Positions 10,961-22,779 of a stretch of DNA of 64,000 nucleotides are shown here, in pieces. Positions within the stretch are counted from its first letter, which is position 1. Each line of letters starts with the position of its first letter. A program made the position numbers and the translations under genes. Source of the stretch: Phascolarctos cinereus (taxonomy: Eukaryota > Chordata > Mammalia > Diprotodontia > Phascolarctidae). Below the pieces are notes generated by a model, which made no database searches, was not told where the DNA came from, and saw only the letters and a list, made by a program, of their open reading frames with translations. Where the stretch lies: contig NW_018344214.1 in NCBI RefSeq assembly GCF_002099425.1, positions 2,716,001 through 2,780,000 on the forward strand, given 5' to 3'.

Positions 10961-11210
10961 GGACTGTCTCACAGTATCATTCCCTTTGATCTAGTACAGA
11001 TACTGATCAAATGTGGGGAGTAAGTGCATGAGCTATGTGTGCTGGGGGAGGGATTAGAGAGGATAGTGCCAGCAAACTACAGAGGGCAGAACCCCCGTTC
11101 CTGTAGTTTGTCTATAGGACTGCGATTAACTGATAAACTGTGGAAATGTTGCTTTTTTATCACCTCTCCCCCTCCATTCTTCCCTGGAGTGTCCAACAGT
11201 AAAACCTATA

Positions 11211-11213
<3 letters not shown>

Positions 11214-11260
<47 letters not shown>

Positions 11261-11440
11261 ACACATACAAACACACACAAATGCGTGAATATAAACACAT
11301 AAGCAAACACACATGAGCACATATGCAAATGCATGCATGCAGTAAATGCAAGTGCATACATCAGCCCACACAAATGCACACACACAAATACATGTGTGTG
11401 CATACACACACAAGCATATATGCACACACACACAACAGAG
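11214..11440. repeat. (CA)n compound microsatellite
   Basis: A pure CA block at 11216-11258 leads into about 180 bp of alternating purine-pyrimidine words (ACAYGC, CATGCA). It is potentially Z-DNA forming. The open frames on both strands come from composition. Confidence 0.96.
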
Positions 11441-12339
11441 AGCAGGATTGTGTTCTGTTTTCTAATAATTGGGCCTTAGTAAGGGGGAAGGACTGAGCTC
11501 TCTATCTTTTCTAGCCAGCAAAGCTGGGTGGCAAGGCAGCCTGGTTGCATGAAGAGAGACATCAGCAGCCAGAAGGCAGCTCTGAGAGCCATGCCTGGAT
11601 TAAGAAGGAAATGCTTATTGACTGGCTGGAAACCAGAAGGTGGAGCCAGTGATCCAAGTGCTGGGACTCCAGAGCCTCCTGGAAGATGATGGAAGGAGAG
11701 GGAGAAACCTGGCTCCTCCGTGTTAGAATTCCATTAAGAATTCGCTTAATAGAACTTCTAAAGAAGCAAAAAGATGTACCAAAAACCCCTCATCATCGCA
11801 TGACAAGTCATTGAACGAGAGTTACAATATGTCAATGGGTCTGTGTATTCCTCCATGTGCCAGGAATCAAAGGCCCTCCACCATCTGTCTACAGCTTACC
11901 TCTCTGCCTTCAATGCCCAACCTAGGCTATGAGCTCACTTGAGCCATCCTTAAACTCTAAAGCAGAAAGCATCATCACTTGGGAAGGCATGGATGAACAG
12001 AGGTCGTGAGAAGTTAGCAGAAGTAGGAGAACCCTTTACCTAATAATGTAAAGAAGAGCAGCAATGAAGGATGTTGGAACCTTGCCCAATGCAATGACCA
12101 AGAGTGACCCCAGGGGGCCGATGGGGATGCGTGCTTCCCAGCCCTGGGCACAGAAGTGCCAATGAGGCACACATTTTCAGACACGTTCAATGTGTCAGTT
12201 TGGCTTGCTTCCCTGTACTTATCTGTACAAAAGAGGGTTCTAATTGGGGGGGGGGCACTGACAAGTTATGCCAGTAGTACCAAAAGGAAAAGGGCCTTGG
12301 TAAAATATTCAGAAAGAAAACAATGAAGTATTCTTTCCT
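11441..12339. other. Unassigned intergenic DNA
   Basis: Mostly unique sequence. There is a small palindromic spot near 11726-11746 (gaattc ... gaattc) and a G run at about 12246-12255. No repeat family or coding exon can be supported. Confidence 0.35.
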
Positions 12340-12548
12340 CAAGCATTTTGACTGTTCGGTATGGATTCCTCCCTACCTCCTTTTCTACTTATCTGGTCCC
12401 TGCATTCCCTACTCCCTATCTGCCCCCTCTTCCCAACAAAATGTAAACTCCTTAAGGATAAAAATTGCATCATTTTTAATTTGTGTATTTCCCTCACAGC
12501 CTAGGACTATGCCTGGCACAAATGCCTGCCACATAATAAGGAAAATGC
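12340..12548 (+). mobile_element. L2 LINE 3' end
   Basis: 'aaaatgtaaactccttaagg', 'tatttccctcacagcctagg' and 'actatgcctggcacaaatg' match sense L2. Confidence 0.75.
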
Positions 12549-12559
12549 ACTTTAGGATA

Positions 12560-12715
12560 AAACAAGTGTAGATCCTGCCTCAACAATTACTGGCTAGGAG
12601 AGCCTAGGAAAATGAGGTCATTCACCTTGCTGAACCTCAGTTTCCTCATATGCAAAATGAAAGGTTTAGACCTGGCCTCTAAGGTGCCTTCCAGATACTC
12701 TGATCCTAAAATAAG
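12560..12715 (+). repeat. MIR-class SINE
   Basis: 'gctgaacctcagtttcctca', 'tatgcaaaatgaaaggttta' and 'aaggtgccttccagatactc' are sense MIR/THER1. Confidence 0.8.
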
Positions 12716-12721
12716 TAATTC

Positions 12722-13015
12722 TGAATCAACCAACCCATCAATAAACATGTATTAAGTGCCTGTTGTATGCTAGTAGTGGGGAAACAAAGACAAAAGTGAA
12801 ATAACTCCTGCCCTTAAGGGGGTTACATTCAGTCCAGGGAAGCAGCACATGCATGTTAGCATGCACACACTTGCATGTATGTTTACACGCGATATATGCC
12901 AAATCAGTACAAGGTCATGGGGGTGGGGGAGACACCAGCTTCTGCGGAGGGGGAGGGGTGGAGAGGCTTTGCAGAGAAGGTGGAACCAGAGCCAGGCCTT
13001 GAAGAAAGGAAACTC
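12722..13015 (-). mobile_element. L2 LINE fragment, interrupted
   Basis: Antisense L2: 'ataaacatgtattaagtgcc', 'actcctgcccttaaggggg', and after a CA/TG-rich interruption (12845-12900) 'gccaggccttgaagaaagg'. Confidence 0.7.
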
Positions 13016-13194
13016 TCTATTCTATGAATGGCTACGATGTCTACTCCTCCTCCCACTTCTGTGACGGCCATTTTTACCGTGCTCAAAATGACTGTTTTGA
13101 GAGTATTAAGAGTATGACTGATGATCCAAGGATCTTTGTGACCAGTCCTTAATATCCAAGCATTAGAGCTGGGAAGAAAAAACAGGCAAGCAAG

Positions 13195-13345
13195 CAAAGC
13201 CATTAGAACTCACTGATTCCAATCCATTCTCCACTTTACAAATGAGAAAACTGAGTCCCACTAAGGTCAAATGACTTACTCGTGTTACACAGATAGCAAA
13301 TGGAAGAGGTGGGCTTTGGGCCTAGGACCTCTCTTTCCTTCTCCA
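13195..13345 (-). repeat. MIR-class SINE, antisense
   Basis: 'ctccactttacaaatgagaa', 'aactgagtcccactaagg' and 'gttacacagatagcaaatg'. Confidence 0.75.
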
Positions 13346-13869
13346 CCCTGGGAAAGTCTTAATTCCCTGTGGTCTTAGCCCCAAGACACCCCACCACAGG
13401 TTTCAGTAATAGCAGTTGAGGCTGTCTCTCGTCCACAGAGCAAAAACAGGTAAGATAAAAGACCTGTTTATCTTGAAGAAGATACAAAGATTGGCTTTCA
13501 TGGAGCTTTTCCCAGAATTGCTATAAAGGGTATCTTAAGAGGCCTGGACTCACGGCAGCTGTGCAGAGCCCTCAGTAGAATAGTCAGCCTGGGATGGTCA
13601 GGCAGAAAGCGTTCCCAAGTGCTAAACTGGGAAATGAGGAGTAAAGAGATGATGGGGGGGTAGAAGTGAGAAAGGGCAGCAGATCTCAGCAGGTGGTGGA
13701 CGTGACTTCATCAATGGCAAATGCTTAGCTTCATGCTAAGATGTGACCAACAGGAATACCAGGAAAGCTGAGGAATATGGATATCATTCTCAAACTGTGG
13801 GCCTCAGATCCCAGGGGCCTCCAGAGCTATTCCAAGGTTTCAAAAAAAAAAAAAAAGAAGCCTTGTCAT

Positions 13870-14115
13870 TTTCATTGCTATTTACCTCCACTCCCTCCTT
13901 CAAATATAGGCAGCATGGCATCCGTCTCATCTCCCTCCAGTCCAAACTTTACCTGGCTGCCAAAGTGACCTTCCTACAGCACTGGTCTGATGGTCACTAC
14001 TTTGATCAATAATAGCTCCCTTTCCTTCTACTGCCATTTAAAGTCCTTCACAACCTGCTTCCAACAGACCTTCCTGGACTAATTACATACATGTAGCCCA
14101 TTCCAACTTGGGATT
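13870..14115 (+). mobile_element. L2 LINE, 3' part of the ORF region
   Basis: 'ctggctgccaaagtgacctt', 'tttaaagtccttcacaacct' and 'gcttccaacagaccttcctg' follow the sense L2 order downstream of the RT. It is preceded by an A-run at 13842-13856. It is decayed, with no meaningful frame. Confidence 0.65.
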
Positions 14116-14239
14116 GCTCTCACTGTTACAATGTGGAGTAATTTTTGTTTTTTTTCTCCATAGATTGTGACTTAATCTGCAATTTTTTTTAACTTCCATT
14201 CAGGACTTCTGGTTCTGCCAGAGAACAGGACTGATCCCA

Positions 14240-14650
14240 TTTCACATAATCACTCTGTAAATTCTGTAACATAGCTATCACCCCATCATCCATCTCCATC
14301 CCTTCCTCTACATTAAGCATCTCCAGTACTTTCAGCTTATTCTCACACAACAAGCCTGGCCTTTGGTCTTTTCATCATCCATACCCTTCTTTTAGATACT
14401 GTAACGTATCAATGTCTTTCTGAAACCTTGACACCCAGAGCTGGCTACGACATTCCAGATATAGCCTTGCCAATCAGAGTGCAGAGGAATCATCACCAAT
14501 TCATTCCCAGACATTAAGCCTCTCTTGAGGCAGCCAATACTGCATGAGACAGTGGGATCCATCTTTTGGAAATGAGTGCCTCACAAAGTTTAAGTAAATT
14601 ACCTGAAGTCACCACACTTGTACAAGTCTGAAGCAAGGATCAAAGCCAGT
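14240..14650 (-). mobile_element. L3/CR1-like LINE fragment
   Basis: Antisense CR1/L3 wording: 'ctccagtactttcagcttat', 'gtatcaatgtctttctgaaa' and 'agagctggctacgacattcc', corresponding to the family's 'cagctgaacattccagatgtggtctgacc' region. Strongly diverged. Confidence 0.55.
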
Positions 14651-14739
14651 GCTCCTTTGAGGACGTATATCACTTCTCTGAAGAATACTGTCCCAGAGGG
14701 GCTGTCAGTCTAAGATCATCCGTAGTCAATGCCTTCCTA

Positions 14740-14945
14740 CCCTGCCCTCCACCTGCCACGCTCACTTACACTGTGCTCTCTATTGCAGCTGTTTGTGAGC
14801 TGGTCGGATCACTCCTATTAGATGGCAAGCTCTCTGAGGGTGAAGGCTGTTTCATTTATTGTCTTGTTATCTCTAGTGTCTCACAGAGGTATGGTGCCCG
14901 ATATGTGACATATTCTTAATTAATCCTTTGAAGGAATGCAAAAAG
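14740..14945 (+). mobile_element. L2 LINE 3' end
   Basis: 'tattagatggcaagctctct', 'gagggtgaaggctgtttca' and 'ggtgcccgatatgtgaca' match sense L2 3' end. Confidence 0.65.
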
Positions 14946-15740
14946 GTAAAATTTCCTTCTTTCCCTCCCAGCCTCACCTGTGAAATCACAAATTAAATCA
15001 TTTAGCCAAATCTGTTGTTGAAACACAAGTGAGGACTGTTTATAGAGAGAAGAGCCCCGGTGTGAGGAGGGTGTCCATGATGTGTTTCACAGAGACAACC
15101 TAATGGAGACTGAGTCCCACAGGTAAGCCTCTGCCTCCTCCGTAGGCTGTCATCACTCTTCAGAGCCCTGAATTCCCAGCTGAAGACAGTACCAGCATTC
15201 CCTGCCCTGTTCAAGCACTGACTATGCTGGCTGCTGGGCACTTTTGCTAGGCAGCTCTATCTTAGCAAAACAAGGAATGAGTGGAGTTTACCAAAAAAAA
15301 AAAAATAGTATATATAAGGAGTATGACAGAGAGAGAGAATTGGGACATCACAGAGCCAGTGAGCAGAAAAACAGAAACATCCAAGACTCAGAATTAGGAA
15401 AGCATTTCAACGTTTTGTGCAGGCCTGGAGGAGACTATCCTGAAATCTGCATATTAAATGACCAGGTCAGGGATAGTGGATTTCAGGTCAGTGGGTAAGA
15501 GAATAGTGGGATTTGGGGGGGGGGGGAAGAAAGATGTAGATTTAAGCAGGTGACTACATGTGGGGGGATTTTTCCCCTTTGGTTTGGGGTTTGGGGGTGG
15601 GAAAGGTGCCCATAGTGATGAGGAAAATGGGCTGGGGGTAGAGGGTCAACCTAATAGGTTAGTATATAATATGAATGAAAAGGCATTTTAGCAACCTCAA
15701 GACACCCAAAAGCAGTGGGATTTCAATTCAAGAAATTAGT
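14946..15740. other. Unassigned intergenic DNA
   Basis: Unique-looking, with a G run at about 15516-15527 and GGGGATTT/GGTTTGGGG words near 15560-15600. No exon or repeat family recognised. Confidence 0.35.
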
Positions 15741-15744
15741 CATT

Positions 15745-15885
15745 TGTTCCGTCAATGCATTTAAACTCCCTGAGAACAGGAACTGTTTTGGTTTTATCTC
15801 TGTATTTCCAGCACTCAGGACAGTGCCTGGAAGGTGATAGGCACTTAATCAATGCATGTTTATTGACTGATTGATTACTTGGAGA
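15745..15885 (+). mobile_element. L2 LINE 3' end
   Basis: 'aaactccctgagaacaggaa', 'ctctgtatttccagcactca' and 'gataggcacttaatcaatgc' are sense L2. Confidence 0.8.
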
Positions 15886-16063
15886 AGTGGGAAATCTCAG
15901 ATAGGATGGGAAAGGAAGCAGGTGAATGGAGAGAAAAGAGACTGGGAAACACCCAATGATCTCTTGCTTGCTGTGATAAAAAGGGGAAATACTTGAATTT
16001 AATGGTGCAGTGTGGGAAGAAGCAAACACTACATGCACACACATATGTCAGTGCTCACACATG

Positions 16064-16066
16064 CAT

Positions 16067-16100
<34 letters not shown>
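16064..16100. repeat. (CA)n microsatellite
   Basis: Pure CA dinucleotides with a less regular CATGCA lead-in from about 16031. Confidence 0.9.
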
Positions 16101-16102
<2 letters not shown>

Positions 16103-16339
16103 GTACGAGCAGTTAAAAACTTTGTGTGAGCGCCCATGGAGTACTACTCAGATAAGTGACATGACATTGTGCAGATGTGTAAGTAGATTAGCATGTATTT
16201 TCAAAATACAAATGTGACATTTAATCTCACAAATTCATATGGCTGCTGGGACTTTTACAATTCTAAAAAAACAGATGAACAAGAACGTTAAAAGAACTAT
16301 GTGATTTTAAAAAAAGTCAGCTAAATCAGCTTCAAAATA

Positions 16340-16452
16340 TCATTGCTACCTCTTTTACCATTTGGCCTAATCCATTTTTAAGGTGTTATTTTCTTCAATA
16401 TTTTTTTGTGTCTCCTTTACCAAGCTGTTGATCCATTTTTCATTATTTTCTT
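16340..16452 (-). mobile_element. Old L1/HAL1, ORF1 coiled-coil remnant (left part)
   Basis: The antisense wording 'accatttggcctaatccatt' and 'accaagctgttgatccattt' encodes the leucine/glutamate-rich coiled coil of L1 ORF1. It is interrupted at 16452 by the HAL1 at 16453-19410 and resumes at 19411. The ORF1 N-terminal segment and part of the 5'UTR are missing between the halves, so this copy carried an internal deletion of roughly 450 bp relative to the neighbouring HAL1. Confidence 0.75.
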
Positions 16453-17291
16453 TTTTTAAATACAAATTTATTTATTTTCAGTTTTCAATATTTACTTCCA
16501 CAAGATTTTGAGTTCCAAATTTTCACCACTTCCCACCCCTCCCCCCACCCCAAGATGGCATGCATTCCGAATATCCCTTCCCCTAGTCTGTCCTCTCTTT
16601 TATCTCTTCCCCTCTTCTCTTATCCCCTTCCCCTTCTATGTTCCTGTAGGGCAGGATAGATTTCTGTACCCCATTTTCTGTATTTTTTATTTCCTAGTTG
16701 CATGTGAAAACATTTTTTTAAACATGTTTTTAAAACTTTAGGCATCAAATTTTCTCCCTTCCTCCCTCCCCACCCACCCTCATTGAAAAGCAAGCAACTC
16801 AATATAGGTTATACATGTGCAGTTATGCAAAACACTTCCATAGTAGACAATGTTGTGAAAAACTAATTCTATTCCCCTTAATCCTATCCTGTCCTCCCAT
16901 TTATTCTATTCTGTCTTTTGACCCTGTCCCTCCTCAGAAGTATTTGCTTCTCATTACCCCCTTTCCCCATCTGCCTTCCTCTCTATCATCCCTCTGCTCT
17001 CTTGTCCCCTTCTCCCCCTATTTTCCATAGGGTAAGACAGATTTCCTTACCCAGTTGAATGTGTATGTTATCCCCTCCTTAAGCCAAATCCTATGAGAAT
17101 AAGATTCACTCATTCCCTCTCACCTTCCCCATTTCCCCTCCACTGTAAGAGCATTTTCTTTTCTGTTTTTTTTGTGAGATAATTTACCCCATTCTACCTC
17201 TCCCTTTCTTCTTCTCTGAATATAATCCTCTCTCATCCCTTAATTTTATTCTCCAGATATGACCCCTTAATCTTCAACTCACCCTGTGCCC

Positions 17292-17296
<5 letters not shown>

Positions 17297-17332
<36 letters not shown>
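17297..17332. repeat. (CTAT)n microsatellite inside HAL1
   Basis: Nine CTAT units at the HAL1 spacer position where other copies in this window carry much longer arrays (37247-37499 and 57249-57314). Confidence 0.95.
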
Positions 17333-17449
17333 ATACATATATTTTTTTCCTCCAACTACCCTAATACTGACAAAGGTCTCATGAGTTATAAATATCATCT
17401 TTCCATGCAGGAATGTAAACAGTTCAACCTTAATAAGTCTTTATGATTT

Positions 17450-18549
17450 CTCTTTCCTGTTTACCTCTTCATGTTCACTTGAGTCTTATTTGAAAGTCAA
17501 ATTTTCTATTCAGCTCTGGTCTTTTCATCAAGAATGCTTGAAAGTCCTCTATTTCACTGAATGACCATTTTTTCCCCTGAAGGATTATACTCAGTTTTGC
17601 TGGGTAGGTGATTCTTGGTTGTAATCCTATCTCCTTTGCCCTCCAGAATATTATATTCCATGCCCTGTGGTCCTTTAATGTAGAAGCTGCTAAATCTTGT
17701 GTTATCCTGATTGTGTTTCCACAGTACTTGAATTGTTTCCTTCTGGCAGCTTGTAATATTTTCTCCTTGACCTGGGAACTCTGGAATTTGGCTACAATAT
17801 TCCTAGGAGTTTTCCTTTGGGGATCTCTTTCAGGAGGAGATCTGTGGATTCTTTCAATTTCTATTTTGCCCTCTGGTTCTAAATATCAGGGCAGTTTTCC
17901 TTGATAATTTCTTGAAAGATGATGTCTAGGCTCTTTTTTTGATCATGGCTTTCAGATAGTCCAATAATTTTTAAATTCTCTCTCCTGTATATATTTTCCA
18001 GGTCAGTTGTTTTTCCAATGAGATATTTCACATTCTCTTCTATTTTTTTTCATTCTTTTGGATTTGTTGTACTGGGTTGTGATTTCTCATAAAATCACTA
18101 TCTTCCAATTGCTCTATTCTAATTTTTAAGGAAGTATTTTCTTTAGTAAGTTTTTGGCCTTCCTTTTCCATTTGGCCAATTTTTCTTTTTAGGGCATTCT
18201 TCTCCTCATTGGCTTTTTGGACCTCTTTTGTCATTTGGGTTAGGCTATTTTTTAAGGCGTTATTTTCTTCAGTATTTTTTTGGGTCTCCTTTAGCAAGCT
18301 GTTGACTCATTTTTTGTGATTTTTTGCATCATTCTAATTTCTCTTCCCAGTTTTTCTCTACTTCTCTTACTTGCTTCTCAAAATCCCTTTTGAGCTCTTC
18401 CAAGGCCTGGGACTGATTCATATTTTTCTTGGAGGGTTTGGATGTTAGAGCTCTGACTTTGTTGTCTTTTTCTGGTTGTATATTTTGATCTTCTTTGTCG
18501 CCAAAGTAAGATAATATAGTCTGACTCTTTATGAGCTGCTTGCTCATGA
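17450..18549 (-). pseudogene. HAL1 ORF1 remnant (L1 ORF1p-like)
   Basis: Starts MSKQLIKSQTILSYFGD at 18547. It continues into a long heptad coiled coil (EELKRDFEKQVREVE, NTEENNALKNSL, EEKNALKRKIGQMEKEG) and then the RRM and C-terminal region typical of L1 ORF1p, an RNA-binding trimeric chaperone. The frame shifts near 18340, just after VEKNWEEKLE, and again breaks after QQIQKNEKK near 18040. The copy is therefore not expected to make full ORF1p. Confidence 0.85.
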
Positions 18550-19410
18550 TCCTGGCCAGTAACTTGAGTTTTAAACTCTTTGTTAAGGTAATAGTCTGCT
18601 TCCTATGTAAAGAATGTACTGTCCCAAGCTTCGGGGGTTATATAGTTCTGTTCAGAGATATTTGTAGGGACCCGTAAATTTTCAGTTCTTGCAAGGTGGT
18701 ATGGTAAGGGGCGAGGTGTTTTCTCCTTTCCTGGCCTGTGCTGTGGTCTGTTAGTGACCACAAGCACTCCTTTCTGTCCTGGAACTGTGAGGAAGTTTTC
18801 CTGTCACAGCCACTACAGGCTCCTCTGTGCCAGCACTCCTCACCCCAGGACCCCCATCCAGAACTGTGACCCAGATCCAACCATGGGAAAAGCAAGAGAT
18901 TGCTGCCTCAGCACCATCAGAGAGATCCCTGCAATCCTTCTGATCAGCCACTCAATTCCCACTCAGTCTGTGGGCCAGAAGCTCAGGAAGCAGCTGCCCA
19001 CCCCAGGGCTGCATTCCTGGGGAACTGGAGCTGAGACCCCGCCTTCCTGTCTCAGCACTGCAGAAATAGACTTTTCCCACTGACCTTCTAAGTTGTATTT
19101 GGCATTGGTGGATTGAGGAGTCTGGAAACCGCCACAGCTGCCCTTAATTCACTCCTCTGAGGCCTGCTCCAGGTTCTCTGTGTCCTGTGCGCCCATACCA
19201 TGCTGCGCTCCTCTATCAGCCTGGTGAAATATACCTTTTGGATCAAAATCCCGGTTATCTTGGGCTGGAAATTTGTTTCACTCTGTCTTTTTGTGGGTTC
19301 TTCTACCTTAGAATTTGTTTAGAGCCATTTTTATAGATATTTGGAGGGGTTTGGGGGAGAGCTCAAGCAAGTTGCTGCTTTTACTCCACCATCTTGGCTC
19401 CATCCCCCCT

Positions 19411-19940
19411 CATTATTTTCTTGACACTTTTTTCTGCCCTGGAACTGTGATGACAGTCCCTCCTCCACTGTGGTCACAAGCTCTAGTGTTCTCACAGTGA
19501 TCCTTCTTGCCCTGGGACTGCCACCCAGGACTGTGACCCAAATCTGAGTGTGGGTAAAGAAACAGAGTCTTTCCTCAAGTACTAGCAAACAGGCCCTGTA
19601 ATCTCCTTCTGACCAGTTGTTTTACCTCTTATCATTTGTGGGTTGAAAGGTCTGGAAACTGCCATGACTGCCATTGATTCAGTCACCCTGAGGCATGCTC
19701 CTGGTTTGCTAGGGCTCCATCTGCACTGTCACAACCTGTGCTGGACTGCATTCCTCTGTCAACTGACCTTTCCTGCTGATCTTCTAAGTTGTCTGGAGAT
19801 GTAAAATTGCTTCACTCCATCTTTTCTGGGGTCCTGACATTCTAGAATATGTTTAAAGTCATTATTTAAAGCTAATTAGAAGGGCCTGGGGGAGAATTCA
19901 GGTGAGTCCCTTCCTTTACTCCACCATCTTGGCTTCACCT
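19411..19940 (-). mobile_element. Old L1/HAL1 5'UTR (right part)
   Basis: A second 5'UTR resembling that of the adjacent HAL1: 'ctgccctggaactgtgatga', 'agttgtctggagatgtaa', and a 5' end reversed at 'actccaccatcttggcttc' (about 19919-19937). It is the continuation of the remnant at 16340-16452. The 19941-20350 stretch beyond it is unassigned. Confidence 0.8.
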
Positions 19941-20350
19941 AAACTGATTTTTCTTACCAAGAAATTTTCACATTATAAGTAGGTCTACTACGTTAACAGT
20001 TTGCAGCAATGTGGGGAACCTCTAGGATCAGAATGTTGCTGAAGAAACACATTTCTGTGTATTGAATTAATTACATTCCAAAAATCAAAATATGCCTGTA
20101 GAAAATAAAGGTTAATTTCTATGAAATTGCTTTTGTTCCATTTTGATGTTTGGTTGCTGTTGTTCTTATTTTTCATGTGGTTCCAACAGTGGTTCTCTTT
20201 GGTAAAAACACCTGGAACAAGTTCATATGAGGTTATTTTTTTTTCTTCTAAAGACAAGAACTTTATCAGAAACACATTCTGAAACATTGCTGTTCACATC
20301 AGGACAGTATCATTAGTACATTTCAAGGTGAAAATATATCTTCTAAAATT

Positions 20351-20502
20351 CATTTTCTTTTCTTTTTGGTGAGGCAATTGGGATTAAGTGACATGCCCAG
20401 GGTACCACAGCTAGTAAGTATCAAGTGTCTGAGGCCAGATTTGAACTTAATTCCTCCTGACTCGAAGGCCAGAGATCTTTCCACTGCATTATCTAGCTGC
20501 CC
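20351..20502 (-). repeat. Marsupial tRNA-headed SINE (SINE1/WSINE type)
   Basis: Antisense copy: T-rich tail, 'gtgaggcaattgggattaag', 'tgacatgcccagggtacc', 'gtctgaggccagatttgaac', ending at reversed head 'atctagctgcccc'. A likely target duplication, ctaaaatt, lies at 20343-20350 and 20503-20510. Confidence 0.9.
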
Positions 20503-20754
20503 CTAAAATTATTATTCTCTTTGTGTCTTCCCCTCCTCTATCCTCACCCATCCATATTCAAATTTCAATGGATTCAGGTCCTGTAAAGCTTAAGATGAAA
20601 AGAGAATTAAAAGAATTGGAGAGGAGGAAGAAAACTGATATGTTCTATGAGGAAGGATAATAGTGAAAATGAGAAAGGAATGAAAGCTGGAATGTGGCAT
20701 TTATTGGGTGTTCTCTGCTCAGTTAAGGCAGCTTTTTTCAGGACAGGCATCTGA

Positions 20755-20912
20755 GTGGAGTGAAAAAAATCCTGGACTTGAAATCAAATGTGCAGTATTC
20801 AAATTCTGGGTCTATTCCTCCCTGGCTTGGTGAACATGCACAATTTACTTAAATTTCTGGATGTGAGTTTCTTCACCTATAAGACAGGAATGAGGATAGT
20901 ACTCAATGTAGG
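20755..20912 (+). repeat. MIR-class SINE
   Basis: 'attcaaattctgggtctatt', 'tgaacatgcacaatttactt' and 'agtttcttcacctataagac' are degraded sense MIR. Confidence 0.65.
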
Positions 20913-21059
20913 GATGAATGTGTGAAAGATTGGATGATGAGGACAGGATTTCACACGTAGATGCACCAGCCTTCCTCCACCCCTTTTGTCCAGTAATTCT
21001 TGGGAAGAATTGGTCCACAATTCAGGTTTGTTTGTTTTCTGATTGCTAGTCTCCCTTTC

Positions 21060-21340
21060 ATTTCTAGGTGACTACCAAAGCATCAGGAGGCCAAAAGAGT
21101 GAGACAGCCAAAGAATCGCCCAGAAGCCTATGCAGTCCCTTGTGTTGTCATTGCTGCTTCAGAAGTATTGGAGGTATGAAAATTTGTAATTGGCCTAGCA
21201 AGAGCTGAGATCTGCACTTGGTGCAGAGATGCAAGCTGCTGGAACAGATTTCAGGGAACATTGATAGAAAGTTTCGTTTCAGACTGCCCGAGATGGCCAA
21301 TTGTACCACAACAAACAGCAGTGAGCATCAACGCATATCA
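21060..21340. other. Unique block, unassigned
   Basis: No repeat family or convincing exon. It contains CpG-bearing unique words ('gaatcgcccagaagcc', 'aagtttcgtttcagactgcc'). It could be a weakly conserved element; that is inference only. Confidence 0.2.
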
Positions 21341-21713
21341 CTAGGGACATGCATCTTTTTTTCCATTCCATCCTTGTGTTTCAGTTAAAATTGCATGATT
21401 CTGTATGCAAAATTCTATTCTAATCCTCACCACATGCCCTGGGAGTGCAGAGGGTGGCCCTGACAGCTGAGGACAAGATTGGGCCAAGTTCTCTCTCCTA
21501 AATTCTTTTCCAATTTTCGATAGCTTCAACATCTTTGGTCAATAAAATGTGTGGTCATAGTTTGGAATGCTTTTGTAATATAAAGTGTAAAGCAGCAGCT
21601 GAATTGAAGGAGATTTCCCAAGGAACAGGGATAAGGCATAGAGCTAAACTTAGAATGTCATAATTTTAATGTTTCAGAGTTTGATTTCTTTTTATTTTTT
21701 CATACTTACAGAT

Positions 21714-21927
21714 GAATGTTTCTCAAAGTGTGGTCCAGGGACTCCTAGAGTTTCCTGCTAACCCTTCAGGGCATCTGTAAGGTCAAAATCATTTTCTTTA
21801 AGGCATTTTCATTTCTGATACAGTAAATATTGATAGCTATAAACCACACAAACAAAGTTCTTTGAGCATCCTCAATGCTTCAAAGAATGTAAAGGAATCT
21901 TGAGACCCAAGAGGTTGAGAACTGCTG
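21714..21927 (+). mobile_element. MER5A-like hAT-Charlie nonautonomous DNA transposon
   Basis: 'tctcaaagtgtggtccaggg' at the left and 'gaggttgagaactgctg' at the right are the imperfect terminal inverted repeats. Between them 'cagtaaatattgatagct' and 'ccacacaaacaaag' match the MER5A interior. The family is shared with placental mammals, so the insertion is ancient. It never encoded a transposase. Confidence 0.85.
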
Positions 21928-22304
21928 GCCTGGCTCAATATTGAATTGAAGTTAATGTCTGTGTGAGCTCTAAGTAATGGGAGGAATCAAAATGTTTCTA
22001 GACAAAATACCCTCCAATGGGTAGTGGGGAGACCAAAATCCCTGAGAAAGATAATATATAGGCACTAGACTGACTAAGATGAATCCGTGGATATGATCTT
22101 GAGGGTACCACTATCTGGTGGCCAAATCCTAAGCTACATACTGTTGTTGACTGAATACTCAAACATCAACCTGTTTTTCCATAAGTTTTACCAAGTTTTA
22201 TGTGGGCTGATATTTCTACTATCATAATACCCCTCTATTTGCAACATACTGATCCAACCACCAGATTCACAAATGCCCTGCACTCAGGTCACATAATGAA
22301 ATCT

Positions 22305-22545
22305 TTCATTTATACATCATAGTAAGTTTTATAAAATGTGATATACGCTTTGTCTCACTTGATCCTGAAAATAAACCAGGGAGGTAGACCATATTAGCCC
22401 CATTTCCCATGTGAGGAAACTGAGGCTAAGAAAGGTAAGATGGCTTACCTGTGGTAATGCATGAATCTATATCAGGCAGGACCAAGATTCAAATCCAAGC
22501 CTCATCTGACTCAGAAGAATCCTGATATCCCTTCTAGCTCTAAAT
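22305..22545 (-). repeat. MIR-class SINE, antisense, long
   Basis: 'atgtgaggaaactgaggcta', 'agattcaaatccaagcctca' and the upstream 'tttgtctcacttgatcctga' give an antisense CORE-SINE with its 3' part. Confidence 0.8.
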
Positions 22546-22779
22546 CCTAAAAGCTAATATTCTCTGAAGGCTCACCGACAGAGCTGTCTGTTTGTCAATC
22601 CTCACAGCATTGTGATGTCCTCTGCCACACCTGCAGGCCTGACCCAGGTCAATCATGCTTTCTTCAAAAGTACTTAACTTGGTAATCACTTGAATTTAAT
22701 CAAAAGGCAACCCTTCCTCTTCAGGGAGGCCTTTTCTAAGTGGCTGCTGGAAAACAGATTTTTGGGGAAGGGAGAACAC

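Larger units (their letters stand above)
16453..19410 (-). mobile_element. HAL1 (half-L1), near full length
   Basis: A complete-looking ORF1-only L1 derivative of about 2.96 kb in antisense. Its 5' end is at about 19402 (reversed 'ggagccaagatggtggagta'), followed by a roughly 0.85-kb 5'UTR, an ORF1 region (18547 down to about 17450), an inter-ORF spacer with a TATC microsatellite at 17297-17332, and an L1 3'UTR-like module present twice (about 17060-16712 and 16711-16453). It ends in an A-rich tail. No ORF2 is present. A 12-bp target duplication, cattattttctt, flanks it (16441-16452 and 19411-19422). HAL1s are known ORF1-only L1 relatives mobilised in trans by L1. Confidence 0.9.

Noticed and set aside
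18754-19083. 109-codon frame
   Set aside because: Antisense to a HAL1 5'UTR; no domain.
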